A DNA stretch of 64,000 nucleotides from G965207335 sp965222825 (GCA_965222825.1 OZ244964.1:1178001-1242000); one strand, 5' to 3'; counted from the first letter of the stretch, positions 28,454-37,520 are shown. Numbers and translations are program-made. The notes: generated by a model from the letters alone, not told the origin.

Positions 28454-29488
28454 ATGAAAAAAAAACATATTCTAATTGCAGCAGGTGGCACAGGTGGGCA
28501 TATATTTCCTGCATTAAGTGTTGCTAAGGAATTACAAAAGCATAATATTAAAATATCTTGGTTTGGTTCTAAAGCGGGTATGGAGCAGACAATTATTACT
28601 AAATATAAATATGAATTGTATAGTGTAAATATTGTAGGATTAAGGGGTAAAAAATTCACTAACTTACTAAAATCCCCATTTTTAATATTATTATCTTTGC
28701 TACAAACTATTATTATTTTTATAAAACTAAAGCCTAGTGCTGTGCTTGGCATGGGTGGTTTTGTATCTGGTATTGCTGGACTAGTAGCAAAATTATTCAA
28801 TATTCCTATTATTATTCACGAACAAAATGCCATAGCAGGAACAAGCAATAAAATTTTAGCCAAATTTGCTAATACAATTTATCAAGCATTTGATAATAGT
28901 TTTAGTAAAAATACCAATGCAATTACCGTAGGCAACCCTATTTTATTTACTAAACAAGATAAAACACCTATATCAAAACCACTAAATTTATTAGTAATTG
29001 GTGGTAGCCTAGGTGCTAAGGCAATAAATAATATAATTCCACAATTACAAACACCTATTAATATAATTCATCAAACAGGCAGACTAGATTATCATAGAGT
29101 GCTAAAAAAATATGAAAACACAGCTAATATACAAAACACACAAATTACTAAATTCATTGATGATATGGCTAGTGCTTATGCGTGGGCTGATATAGTAATA
29201 TCTCGCTCTGGTGCTATGACTGTATCAGAAATAATGCTATCAGGAAGTGCTAGTATATTAGTGCCTTTTTTGTATGCAATTGATGATCATCAAACCCATA
29301 ATGCAAAAATATTACTTGATAATAATGCTGCAATGCTAATTTCTGAGGTGGATATGAAAGTTGATAAATTAGATAATATACTAACTAATATAACCAATAA
29401 AGAAATACAGACAATGGGTAAAAATGCCGAACAACTAATAACAAAAAATAGTGCCAAAATTATTGCTAATAAGTTAAAGAGCCTCTAA
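28454..29488 (+). CDS. murG: Undecaprenyl-PP-MurNAc-pentapeptide GlcNAc transferase
   Basis: 344 residues, a GT28 glycosyltransferase making lipid II on the cytoplasmic face of the membrane. The N-terminal AAGGTGGHIFPALSVAKEL is diagnostic. Further marks: GMGGFVSGIAG, HEQNAIAGTSN, GGSLGAKAIN and SRSGAMTVSEIM. It is coupled to ftsW. Downstream lies a palindrome in the convergent gap to dsbD. Confidence 0.97.
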   Translation: MKKKHILIAAGGTGGHIFPALSVAKELQKHNIKISWFGSKAGMEQTIITKYKYELYSVNIVGLRGKKFTNLLKSPFLILLSLLQTIIIFIKLKPSAVLGMGGFVSGIAGLVAKLFNIPIIIHEQNAIAGTSNKILAKFANTIYQAFDNSFSKNTNAITVGNPILFTKQDKTPISKPLNLLVIGGSLGAKAINNIIPQLQTPINIIHQTGRLDYHRVLKKYENTANIQNTQITKFIDDMASAYAWADIVISRSGAMTVSEIMLSGSASILVPFLYAIDDHQTHNAKILLDNNAAMLISEVDMKVDKLDNILTNITNKEIQTMGKNAEQLITKNSAKIIANKLKSL

Positions 29489-29532
29489 ACAAATCTTAAT
29501 TGTTATAATAGTTGTGCTTTTTTCCTACTTAT

Positions 29533-29553
29533 CCCGCAAATCGGATTTGTGGG
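29533..29553. repeat. Dispersed 21-bp palindrome, copy 2
   Basis: Arms CCCGCAAATC and GATTTGTGGG, extended by TTAT and ATAA on the two sides. It lies in the convergent gap between murG and dsbD, where it could act as a bidirectional terminator. Related copies are at 6541, 31988 and 54771. Confidence 0.85.
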
Positions 29554-29589
29554 ATAAAAATTATAGTCAGTATGAAATTAAATATCTAA

Positions 29590-31860
29590 CTATAGCCCCA
29601 AAATATTTTCCATATTTTCAACAAAATCCTTAGGGCTTATTTCTCCTATTATGCGATTATTTCTTAGTTCAACATTATCTTTAAAAAATAATAGTGCTGG
29701 CGGACCAATAATATTAAATTTAGCCATTAGTTTTTTATCATCAGCACTATTTTTAGTAACATCTGCTTTAAGAGTAACAACATTTGCTAGTAAATTAACA
29801 ACTTCATTGTCTCTAAAAGTAAAATTTTCTATTTCTTTGCAAGATATACACCAATCAGCATAAAAGTCTAACATAGTTATTTTATTATTACTCTTAGCAC
29901 TGAATAAGGCACCTTCTAATTGTTCTAAGTTTTTGACATAAGTGAATTGTATTTTATTTTTAGATATTTGTTGGCTATTATTTATACCAAAAGAAGCTAG
30001 AGGTTGCAATATATTACCACCACCTTGGGCAACTAATAAAAATAATAATATTCCATAAATAAATATTATAGCCCCTATGGTTTTAAAAATACCATGCCAG
30101 GGACCAGCATCTTTGGTTAGCGGTTTAAATAATCCTAACGCCCCTGTTGATATAGTAAATAAGCTAGCCCATAGCAATAATGATACTACATTCGATACAA
30201 TTCTATCTAATAAATAAATTGCTACTGCTAACATCATAATACCAAATACTGCTTTTACTTTATCCATCCAAGCACCAGCCTTAGGCAATAACTTACCAGC
30301 ACTAGCACCTATAATTATAAGTGGCACACCCATACCAATACCCATAACAAACAATGATAGCCCTCCAAGTACTAAATCCCCAGTTTGCCCAATGTATAAT
30401 AATGCCCCTGCTAAGGGCGGTGCTACACAAGGACCAACAATTAATGCTGATAAAAATCCCATAGTGGCAACACCGAGCAAATTAGATTTTTGTTTATTAC
30501 TTACGCTACTTATTTTATTAGTAAAATAAGATGGCATTTTAATATCAAAATAGCCAAACATTGAAAAAGCTAAAATTACAAAAACACTGCTAAATACTAT
30601 AATAACCCATTTATTTTGTAATAATATTTGTAAATTTTCACCAAAATATCCAGCTAAAACACCTGCTATTGCATAAGTTATTGCCATTGCAAGAACAAAT
30701 ACTAACGACATTACAAAAGCTCGTTTAGTTGATATACTCTCGCCCTTACCAGCAATAATGCCAGATAAAATTGGTATCATTGGAAAAACACACGGTGTAA
30801 ATGATAATAACAAACCAAAACCAAAAAAACTTAGTAGTATTAACCATAAATTACTTTGTTTAAATAAATTACTAACTGCCAAATCAGAACTCGGAGAAAT
30901 ATAATTATCATCTTTTGCAGTTTTGTTGCTAGTATTTATGGCTATGTTATTATTTTCTGCTTGGGTGCTTTTTGTATTAGTAGTAGATTTTAACGGTAAT
31001 AATAATTTAGTGATTTTATTTTGTGGTGGATAGCATACACCACCCTCCCAACAACCCTGATAACTTATATTAGTAGTAATACTTGCCCCACTAATATTTT
31101 TTAGTGGTAATAAAATCTCTAAAAGCCCTTTATGGGTCTCTATGCTACCAAAGAATTCATCTTGTTTTATTTTGCCATTAGGTATTACTATATCGCCATA
31201 ATTAGCACCTTGAATTTGAAATTTAAACTTATTATTGTATAAATAATAATCTTTGTGAATATCCCATTTAGCTAATAAAGTATTATCATCTTTTGCTACT
31301 ATGGAATACTTAAATGCTAGATTTGGATTTAATGGATGGTTTTCTTTGTTGATAAAGTTTTGCAAGAATCCCGTAGTATTAGCAATTCTTTCAACCATAT
31401 TATTTGCATTATTCATTACAGTTCTGGGTAATGATTGCTGCTTATTATTGGTATTTGTTAATGATATTTTAATATTTTTAGTAATAGGCGGATAGCATAC
31501 CCCTATATCAGCACAGCCTTGATAAGTTACTGATAAATTAAATTGCCTTGTTTTAACATTGTTAGTAGGAATAATTAAACTAATTTTATTTCTATATATA
31601 CCAACTCTGCCAAAAAATTCGTCATCTTTAATATCAGCAACAGGAAAAATAATCCTACCTAAGGGCTCAAGAATATTTGTTGATATTTTTATTTTTTCTT
31701 TGTATAAATAATAACCATCGGCAATATCCCAGTTTAGCACTATATTGTCATTTTTTATTATTGAGCTTAATTTAAAAGCATCATTAACTGGCAATAAATT
31801 AGCATTTGTAATAGGGACAAAATTAAATACAAATAAAAATAATATTATTTTAGCAAGCAT
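29590..31860 (-). CDS. dsbD: Thiol:disulfide interchange protein DsbD with duplicated N-terminal domain
   Basis: About 756 residues from the ATG at 31860, where a signal peptide (MLAKIILFLFVFNFVPITNA) starts; a frame extension of 17 residues upstream is unlikely. It carries electrons across the inner membrane to periplasmic thiol enzymes. There are two DsbD-alpha domains, each with a Cys pair (YQGCADIGVCYPP and YQGCWEGGVCYPP). Then an eight-helix domain has Cys in FTPCVFPMIP and VGPCVAPPLAG, and a C-terminal thioredoxin domain has FYADWCISCKE. Most DsbD proteins have only one alpha domain. Confidence 0.95.
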   Translation of the reverse strand: MLAKIILFLFVFNFVPITNANLLPVNDAFKLSSIIKNDNIVLNWDIADGYYLYKEKIKISTNILEPLGRIIFPVADIKDDEFFGRVGIYRNKISLIIPTNNVKTRQFNLSVTYQGCADIGVCYPPITKNIKISLTNTNNKQQSLPRTVMNNANNMVERIANTTGFLQNFINKENHPLNPNLAFKYSIVAKDDNTLLAKWDIHKDYYLYNNKFKFQIQGANYGDIVIPNGKIKQDEFFGSIETHKGLLEILLPLKNISGASITTNISYQGCWEGGVCYPPQNKITKLLLPLKSTTNTKSTQAENNNIAINTSNKTAKDDNYISPSSDLAVSNLFKQSNLWLILLSFFGFGLLLSFTPCVFPMIPILSGIIAGKGESISTKRAFVMSLVFVLAMAITYAIAGVLAGYFGENLQILLQNKWVIIVFSSVFVILAFSMFGYFDIKMPSYFTNKISSVSNKQKSNLLGVATMGFLSALIVGPCVAPPLAGALLYIGQTGDLVLGGLSLFVMGIGMGVPLIIIGASAGKLLPKAGAWMDKVKAVFGIMMLAVAIYLLDRIVSNVVSLLLWASLFTISTGALGLFKPLTKDAGPWHGIFKTIGAIIFIYGILLFLLVAQGGGNILQPLASFGINNSQQISKNKIQFTYVKNLEQLEGALFSAKSNNKITMLDFYADWCISCKEIENFTFRDNEVVNLLANVVTLKADVTKNSADDKKLMAKFNIIGPPALLFFKDNVELRNNRIIGEISPKDFVENMENILGL

Positions 31861-31987
31861 AATAATTTTTACAGCCTTAATATTAGAGTAATAAATACAA
31901 TTATAACACAAATAATTAAATTAAATATATCCTACATTAGTGCATACAAAATAGTTAATCAAATACTCGCATTTATTATGCTTTTAT

Positions 31988-32008
31988 CCCACAAATCTGA
32001 CTTGTGGG
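31988..32008. repeat. Dispersed 21-bp palindrome, copy 3
   Basis: Arms CCCACAAATC and GACTTGTGGG, with one mismatch in the stem. It lies in the divergent region between dsbD and the large surface protein, so a terminator role is unlikely for this copy. Confidence 0.8.
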
Positions 32009-32084
32009 TTGATATAGCAATTTTAAAAAGTAGGCTACACCCATAAATGTATCAAACACAAAAATTTGCATAAAAAAAGCTTAT

Positions 32085-32150
32085 CTATAAGCAGCACTAC
32101 ACACAGTAAGCAGATTTTTATATATTCTTTACCAGCGTGTAACAGTTTTG
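32085..32150. mobile_element. Decayed half of a family 1 MITE
   Basis: The blocks AAAAAAAGCTTATCT, GCAGATTTTTATATATTC, TTTACCAGCGTGTAACAG and TTTTGTGATG follow the reverse complement of the 17803-17976 element (AAAAAAAGCTCATCT, GCAGATTTTTGTCTATTC, TTTGCCACCGTGCAACAG). Only one end is recognisable, and its terminal repeat has drifted. Confidence 0.65.
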
Positions 32151-32269
32151 TGATGTGTAAACATAGTAAGTATATATTTGGTAAAGTAAGTATTTGTTTA
32201 TATGTGAATTGCACACTAATAATAATATTTTTATTAAATAACAATTAGGTTTGTTGTAAACAACTAAAA

Positions 32270-35200
32270 ATGCTAAAAATAACCAAAATATTACTGTTAT
32301 TAGGTGCTATTTTTTTAAATACGACAACTAATGCCAATATCATTGCTACTACTTATACCCATAGTAGTGGTATTTTACAAGTTGGTGGTAATGGTTTTGA
32401 TGATATATCTGGTAGCGGTAATGATATTATAGCCAGCTCACTTACTATTATCGGCGACCTAGGCTCATATGCCTTAACTAATACGCCAAATGTTGATATT
32501 GATAATAGCACGCAGTTTAGTATAACAATTAGTGGCATAGACAAAACCTTTGTTGATGGTTTACTTGATATTGCAGGCACTATAGCTAACGATGGTAGTG
32601 CTTATACCATTTTTGCTAGTGCTGGATATAATGGTATAGGCTCTACTAATACCAGTAGTACTATTAACTCTGTTATTGATAACCAATTTAATATCCCTAT
32701 TGTTGACTCGGCTGTTTATGACTATAGCACTGGTGTTTTTACTGTTACTGCTGAGGGCTTATTAAGAAAACTAGGGTTAAATAATGATATTAAAGTCAAC
32801 CTACTTGGAATAACAGGGCAAGGAGGTGATAATAATAGATATTCTTTTAGCCAAACTAGTAATATTGATATTGCAAGTAGCACGCAGTTTATTATATCTC
32901 TAAGTGATGAAGATAAAAGTATGGTTAATAGTCTATTAAATAAAAATGGTATCTCTGCTATAAATAATAACCCATATTATTTTAATACTGTTAATCGTTG
33001 GAATGGTAATAGCTCTCAAGGTTTTTTTGGTAATATTAGTAGTGCAACAATAAATGTAGAAAACTTTGCCTCACCTACTATTACCTCTGCTAGTTATGAA
33101 ACAACAAGTAGTGGTGCAATACAAGGTATTTTAGTAGTTAATGGTGAAAATTTTGTATCAGTGTCTGGTGATAATAATGATATTGATGTTAGTAATTTAA
33201 CACTTATTGGCGAAGGCGGTATTAGTGCTAGTTATACTATATCTGGTGCAGATATTGATATTGCTAGTAGCACTCAATTTAGAGTAAATATAGGTAGTAA
33301 TAATTTGCCATATATAGATAATATATTAAATAAAAATGGTATCCAATCTTTTAGTAATAACCCATATCAGTTATTTGCTAGAGGTGCTTGGAATGGTGCT
33401 GGAGCTAATAATGCTAGTGGCACAATAATTGTTAGTGGTTTTAGACAACCGTATATATTGCCATTTTCAGAGCAAGTTGAATACCAAGCTAATAATGGTA
33501 GAATTATTTTACAAGTTTTGCGTCCTGCTGTTATAGGCGGAGTTAATAATGACCTTGATGCTAGTAAAATTACTATTATTGCTGGATTAGGTAATTATAC
33601 TCTAGTTGATACTCCAGATGTTGACCTTGTTGGCAGTGCTTTTACTGTGATACTAAGCAATACAGATAAACTAAATATTGATGGCATACTAAATAATAAT
33701 GGCACTACATCAAATAATAATAGTTCATACCAAATTAGTTTTACTGATGCTTGGAATGGTGTGGCAGCCACACAAAATATTCTTACAGGTGTTCTTAGCG
33801 TCAGCAATTATCAAGCACCAGACATTAGCAGTGCTACTTATGATGCTAGTGCTAGTATATTAGTAGTTAGTGGTACTAATTTAGTGCATATACCTGTTTT
33901 CTCTGCTACTGATAATGATATTAATACTAGTAATTTTACAATTAGCAGTGTTAATAGCAGTCATACTCTTACTAGTGCTGATGTTGCTATTACTAGTGCT
34001 ACTTTATTTACCATATCTTTAAATAACACAGATACTATTGGTATTAATAATTTATTAACCCAAAATGGCACCTCTGTTAATGGCGTATCTTATACACTAT
34101 CAGCAAATCAAGGCTGGAATGGCGGTGGTGCTACTAGTATAGTAAATAAGGTAATTACCGTAGTAAATATCATACCATCTACTCTGGTATTTAATTCAGC
34201 AGATACTATATCAGTAAATGAAAATCAAACCTCAGTTATAACTGTAACAGCAACTAATACAACTAATGATACTATTTTATTTAGTATATCAGGAGGTGTA
34301 GATGCCACAATATTTAGCATTACAACAAGCGGTGTGTTAATATTTAATCAAGCACCAGATTATGAAGCACCCACAGATAGTGATAGTGATAATAATTATG
34401 TTGTTATTATTTTAGCAACAGATACCTATGGTAATGAAGTTACTCAACAAATTACTATAACTGTTACCAATACAAATGACAGTATCCCAGTATTTAGCGA
34501 TATAAATGGACAGTTATTAACAACAATACCTACAGTTCAAAGTGGAAATGCGTTTATTTTTACCGTAAATAGTGCTAATAGTAGCGTTGTTGTTGGTGTT
34601 GATAGGGGGATTGGTAATTTAGTTGCTAATAATCAAGGTATCTATACTTTTGATGCTCCAACAATAGGTAGCTTTGCTGGGGTTTATACTATTATTGCGA
34701 CCGATACTAACTCTGGGATTGGTGTAGCACAAACTATTATAGTGCCTCTGGTAATTAGTGCTAGCCCACTTAATTTATTTGGTATTATTGGGGTATCAAC
34801 TGTTACTGTTTATGGTTTAGTTAGCAATGAAAATGTTAATTTTACTAAAACAGGCTCTATAACTCTTGCTAATAATAGTGCTACAGTAGTTAGCGGTGCA
34901 AGCACGGTAACTGTTATTATAATAGCAGACGGTAACCCAAGTACTGATAATAGTTTTAGCGTTACTGCTATTGCCCCAACATTGCCTGCTTTGACTAATG
35001 CAACATATACAGGAATTGTTATTCCTGCTGGTATTTATACAGTTAGAGTTATTGATGACAATAATAATCCTATTAATAATGCTAATTTAGAAGTTATTGG
35101 ACTTAATAATACTACAACAACAAATAGCAGTGGTTATGCTAGTTTTACGCTAGAAAAAAATATTGCTTATATTGTGAGAGCAAGTGCTGAGGGACTTATA

Positions 35201-36331
35201 TCAGTAACAAGGACTATTGTTGCTGATACAACAACTATGATTACACTAGCACAAACAGGTCTAATAGTATCAGGTAGTGTTAGTAGCACAATAATAGGTA
35301 GTATTAGTGGTGTAATTAATTACACTATAACTGCTGTATCCAGTGAAGCTAATACTAGCATTTATGGGCCATTTAGTTTTGGTAGTGCTAGTTATAGTAT
35401 TACTGTGGCTACTGGCACTTATAGTGTTATTTATGCACAAGCCATAGGTTTTACTAATGCTGTCACTCGTAATATTAACATTATTAGCCCCACAAATACT
35501 ATTAATTTTACTTTTTCATCGCCATTAACTACTTATAGTGTAGTAAGACAAAATGGTAGTTTGTTATTTAGTATTACTGGAGGTGGTGACCTGAGTAATT
35601 ACAGTTTGATAACTAGTGATAATAACTCTGCCCTTAGCACATTTACTGCTAGTGATGGCGAGTTTAGTTTTACCAATAGTGGTATAAATACTGCTTCTAA
35701 TACTACATTTTTATTACGAGATAACAATGATAATATAGCGTTTGTTTATCGCTATCAAGCAATAGATACTAGACAATTAGCAGGGCAAAAGTTTGCAAAT
35801 AATGCTAATAATGGCTTTAATTTTGTATTTAGTGATGGTGCTAGCAGTGATGCTAGCGTGCAAGAAATAACAGTGGCATTAGCACCAGATAGTTTAGAAT
35901 CTACTATTGCAAATAATAGCATCCAAATATCACTTAGTCCTATTAGAGTTAATAGCCCTGTTACTAATGGCTCAAATAATACTGCTTATGAACTTAATAT
36001 TGATACTGTAGGAACAACAAATTCAATAACTTCGCTTAATAAGAGTTTTACTAATGCACTTAGAGTTAGTTTAAAATTAAATAATACCGCACTCAATAGT
36101 TTTAGTAGCGGTGCTATGACAATATATCACTTTGACAATATTACTGATATAATCGCTAATAATAACCCTGAGATAATTAGTAATACCACAGATGGCGTTG
36201 TTATTGATAGGGTTAATGGCTTGATTAGTTTTAATTTGAGTAGTTTATCACTAGCATCTACCATAAACAATGATTTTACCACAAGTAGTGGTGCTGGTGG
36301 CTGTAGTTTGACAGAAAATAGTAACAACTAA
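32270..36331 (+). CDS. Large repetitive secreted surface protein
   Basis: 1353 residues. A signal peptide (residues 1-22, ending TTNA) is followed by five repeats of 118-125 residues (about 24-141, 142-266, 267-391, 392-514, 515-634). Each has a beta-rich pattern with a NND(I/L) segment, a (D/N)xxLNKNG-like stretch and a WNG motif near its end. A cadherin-like domain follows (about 640-737, with VNENQ, a YEAPTDSDSDNNYVV stretch and VTNTND), and a CarboxypepD-regulatory-like domain near 920-1000. The protein ends SSGAGGCSLTENSNN. The frame continues after the stop with a membrane anchor (next entry). Adhesion or surface display is inferred from architecture. Confidence 0.82.
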   Translation: MLKITKILLLLGAIFLNTTTNANIIATTYTHSSGILQVGGNGFDDISGSGNDIIASSLTIIGDLGSYALTNTPNVDIDNSTQFSITISGIDKTFVDGLLDIAGTIANDGSAYTIFASAGYNGIGSTNTSSTINSVIDNQFNIPIVDSAVYDYSTGVFTVTAEGLLRKLGLNNDIKVNLLGITGQGGDNNRYSFSQTSNIDIASSTQFIISLSDEDKSMVNSLLNKNGISAINNNPYYFNTVNRWNGNSSQGFFGNISSATINVENFASPTITSASYETTSSGAIQGILVVNGENFVSVSGDNNDIDVSNLTLIGEGGISASYTISGADIDIASSTQFRVNIGSNNLPYIDNILNKNGIQSFSNNPYQLFARGAWNGAGANNASGTIIVSGFRQPYILPFSEQVEYQANNGRIILQVLRPAVIGGVNNDLDASKITIIAGLGNYTLVDTPDVDLVGSAFTVILSNTDKLNIDGILNNNGTTSNNNSSYQISFTDAWNGVAATQNILTGVLSVSNYQAPDISSATYDASASILVVSGTNLVHIPVFSATDNDINTSNFTISSVNSSHTLTSADVAITSATLFTISLNNTDTIGINNLLTQNGTSVNGVSYTLSANQGWNGGGATSIVNKVITVVNIIPSTLVFNSADTISVNENQTSVITVTATNTTNDTILFSISGGVDATIFSITTSGVLIFNQAPDYEAPTDSDSDNNYVVIILATDTYGNEVTQQITITVTNTNDSIPVFSDINGQLLTTIPTVQSGNAFIFTVNSANSSVVVGVDRGIGNLVANNQGIYTFDAPTIGSFAGVYTIIATDTNSGIGVAQTIIVPLVISASPLNLFGIIGVSTVTVYGLVSNENVNFTKTGSITLANNSATVVSGASTVTVIIIADGNPSTDNSFSVTAIAPTLPALTNATYTGIVIPAGIYTVRVIDDNNNPINNANLEVIGLNNTTTTNSSGYASFTLEKNIAYIVRASAEGLISVTRTIVADTTTMITLAQTGLIVSGSVSSTIIGSISGVINYTITAVSSEANTSIYGPFSFGSASYSITVATGTYSVIYAQAIGFTNAVTRNINIISPTNTINFTFSSPLTTYSVVRQNGSLLFSITGGGDLSNYSLITSDNNSALSTFTASDGEFSFTNSGINTASNTTFLLRDNNDNIAFVYRYQAIDTRQLAGQKFANNANNGFNFVFSDGASSDASVQEITVALAPDSLESTIANNSIQISLSPIRVNSPVTNGSNNTAYELNIDTVGTTNSITSLNKSFTNALRVSLKLNNTALNSFSSGAMTIYHFDNITDIIANNNPEIISNTTDGVVIDRVNGLISFNLSSLSLASTINNDFTTSSGAGGCSLTENSNN

Positions 36332-36406
36332 TTTGATATTATGCTAATTTTGTTAATATTATTATCTGTAATGTATTTAAGAAATTTAAGAACAAGCAAG
36401 GAATAG
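36332..36406 (+). other. Detached C-terminal sorting signal of the surface protein
   Basis: Directly after the TAA (36329-36331) the same frame runs 24 codons to TAG: FDIMLILLILLSVMYL then RNLRTSKE. A GGCS-containing tail, one hydrophobic helix and a basic end make the usual three-part C-terminal sorting signal (GlyGly-CTERM or JDVT-CTERM-like). The stop therefore probably arose by a CAA-to-TAA change. Readthrough would restore the anchor. Confidence 0.7.
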
Positions 36407-36474
36407 ATAGCAAAAGATCACTACACCAATTATTATGGTGTTAGTTGATATAGTGGTATAGGCAATGATATATT

Positions 36475-36540
36475 CTAAATTTTAGCCGTTCCAACACTAG
36501 CCAATGTTCCTGCTGTGCTAACAGCGCCTAAAAAATCAGC
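36475..36540 (-). pseudogene. Possible RiPP core remnant E
   Basis: On the minus strand the sequence reads ADFLGAVSTAGTLASVGTAK, Ile, stop. The Ala/Gly/Ser/Thr-rich pattern resembles the core of precursor A (GASTASSLGTVGTLIS). No leader can be read upstream, so this is at best a 3' fragment. It is on the same strand and downstream of precursors B and C. Confidence 0.35.
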
Positions 36541-36809
36541 CAAAATAAAGACTAGACATAGACGAAAGTGCGAAGAATCTATATGCGTAAGTATTATTTC
36601 TTAGGAATATGTTTTTTCAAAGTATCGGAATGAAGTAACCTATGTAAGATTATGCCTTTTATTAAATGTGCTTTTGTATTTTATAAACAAAGGTATTTTG
36701 AAATAAAAGGCATTCAATAAGTAATGCTATTGTAGGCTTTTTGACTAGTGCTTTTGTCTAATTAAGTATTGTTACATCCATTTTTATACTCTAAGATAAT
36801 TATAAAAAT
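36541..36809. other. Non-coding stretch with a 62-bp inverted repeat
   Basis: I see no gene here. ATGCCTTTTATT (36652-36663) and AATAAAAGGCAT (36702-36713) are perfect 12-bp inverted repeats with a 38-bp loop, which itself can partly pair (CTTTTGT with ACAAAGG). It may be a terminator for the precursor transcript or a mobile palindrome. Confidence 0.5.
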
Positions 36810-36890
36810 TTATTGCACATTTTTGGATTTATCTTTCATCCACTTGATTGTGCTATATAGCACATAAAATACCAAACCTTGAACCAAATC

Positions 36891-37091
36891 CTATGGACCT
36901 GCCCCAGCTACTTGCATATCGTCTAACTGATTTGGAGTTAGTTCAGCATTTGCATGGGGCATTACCACATAAAATACATCTTTGGTATTTGTTTTAACAA
37001 CAACACCTGCGTTTATACTATCGCCAAAGTATTTTTCAATGCCAACACTTCGACTATCAATAAACTCTTTGCGAAAATTTTCATCACGCAT
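36891..37091 (-). CDS. NHLP-type RiPP precursor peptide C, damaged
   Basis: 66 residues from the ATG at 37091: MRDENFRKEF, then VVVKTNTKDVFYVVMP, then LTPNQLDDMQVAGAGP. It is a tandem paralogue of precursor B. The upstream codons still read NRYKNISLK, matching NAKDISLK of B, but the corresponding start codon is ATA, so an internal Met is used or the gene is silent. A TAG at 36891 follows VAGAGP; the frame then continues for 26 codons (36810-36890) with a hydrophobic stretch and a lysine-rich end like the core of B. Start loss and a stop at the core suggest recent decay. Confidence 0.65.
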   Translation of the reverse strand: MRDENFRKEFIDSRSVGIEKYFGDSINAGVVVKTNTKDVFYVVMPHANAELTPNQLDDMQVAGAGP

Positions 37092-37116
37092 TTTTAAACT
37101 TATATTTTTGTATCTA

Positions 37117-37413
37117 TTATTTAAAACTTTTGCCTATTACAACAAACGCTGCACCTATTATTGTAAGAAGACTCTTAATTCCAGCAAATACATCAACACC
37201 AGCTGCTTGAATATTTCCTAATTGATTTAGGGTTAGTTCAGCACTTACATAAGGTATTACCATGTAAAATACATCTTTGGTATTTCTTTTAACAATAATA
37301 TCCGCATTTATACTTTCGCCAAAGTGTTTTTCAATGCAAGCATTTGCATCTTTTGTAAACTCTCTACGAAAATTCTTATCTTGCATTTTTAAACTTATAT
37401 CTTTTGCATTCAT
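37117..37413 (-). CDS. NHLP-type RiPP precursor peptide B
   Basis: 98 residues. Leader: MNAKDISLKMQDKNFRREF, IIVKRNTKDVFYMVIP, LTLNQLGNIQAAG. The core after AAG is about 27 residues, hydrophobic (FAGIKSLLTIIGAAFVV) with a basic end (GKSFK) and no Cys. That suggests a membrane-active or epimerised, rather than lanthionine-bridged, product, but this is inference. It has an AAAGGA ribosome binding site and its own promoter. It sits downstream of yejF and upstream of precursor C on the same strand. No maturase is nearby. Confidence 0.8.
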   Translation of the reverse strand: MNAKDISLKMQDKNFRREFTKDANACIEKHFGESINADIIVKRNTKDVFYMVIPYVSAELTLNQLGNIQAAGVDVFAGIKSLLTIIGAAFVVIGKSFK

Positions 37414-37458
37414 AATCTTGTCCTTTTTTTAAAATAAAATATTTAATATCCAAGTCGT

Positions 37459-37486
37459 ATGTTATCAGTTAATTATTAGAAGTCAA
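37459..37486 (-). promoter_or_regulatory. Sigma-70-like promoter for RiPP precursor B
   Basis: On the minus strand TTGACT (37486-37481) and TAACAT (37464-37459) are 16 bp apart, about 45 bp before the ATG. The -35 matches the consensus at five of six positions, the -10 at four. Confidence 0.45.
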
Positions 37487-37520
37487 TAAGGTTTATTATC
37501 ACATTTATAAAGTTTGCTTG

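Larger units (their letters stand above)
31861..32269. other. Divergent spacer between dsbD and the surface protein
   Basis: This 409-bp gap carries the dsbD leader, a dispersed palindrome (31988) and a decayed relative of the family 1 MITE (32085). No gene is visible; the short open frames on both strands at 32035-32248 are part of the MITE relic. Confidence 0.6.
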
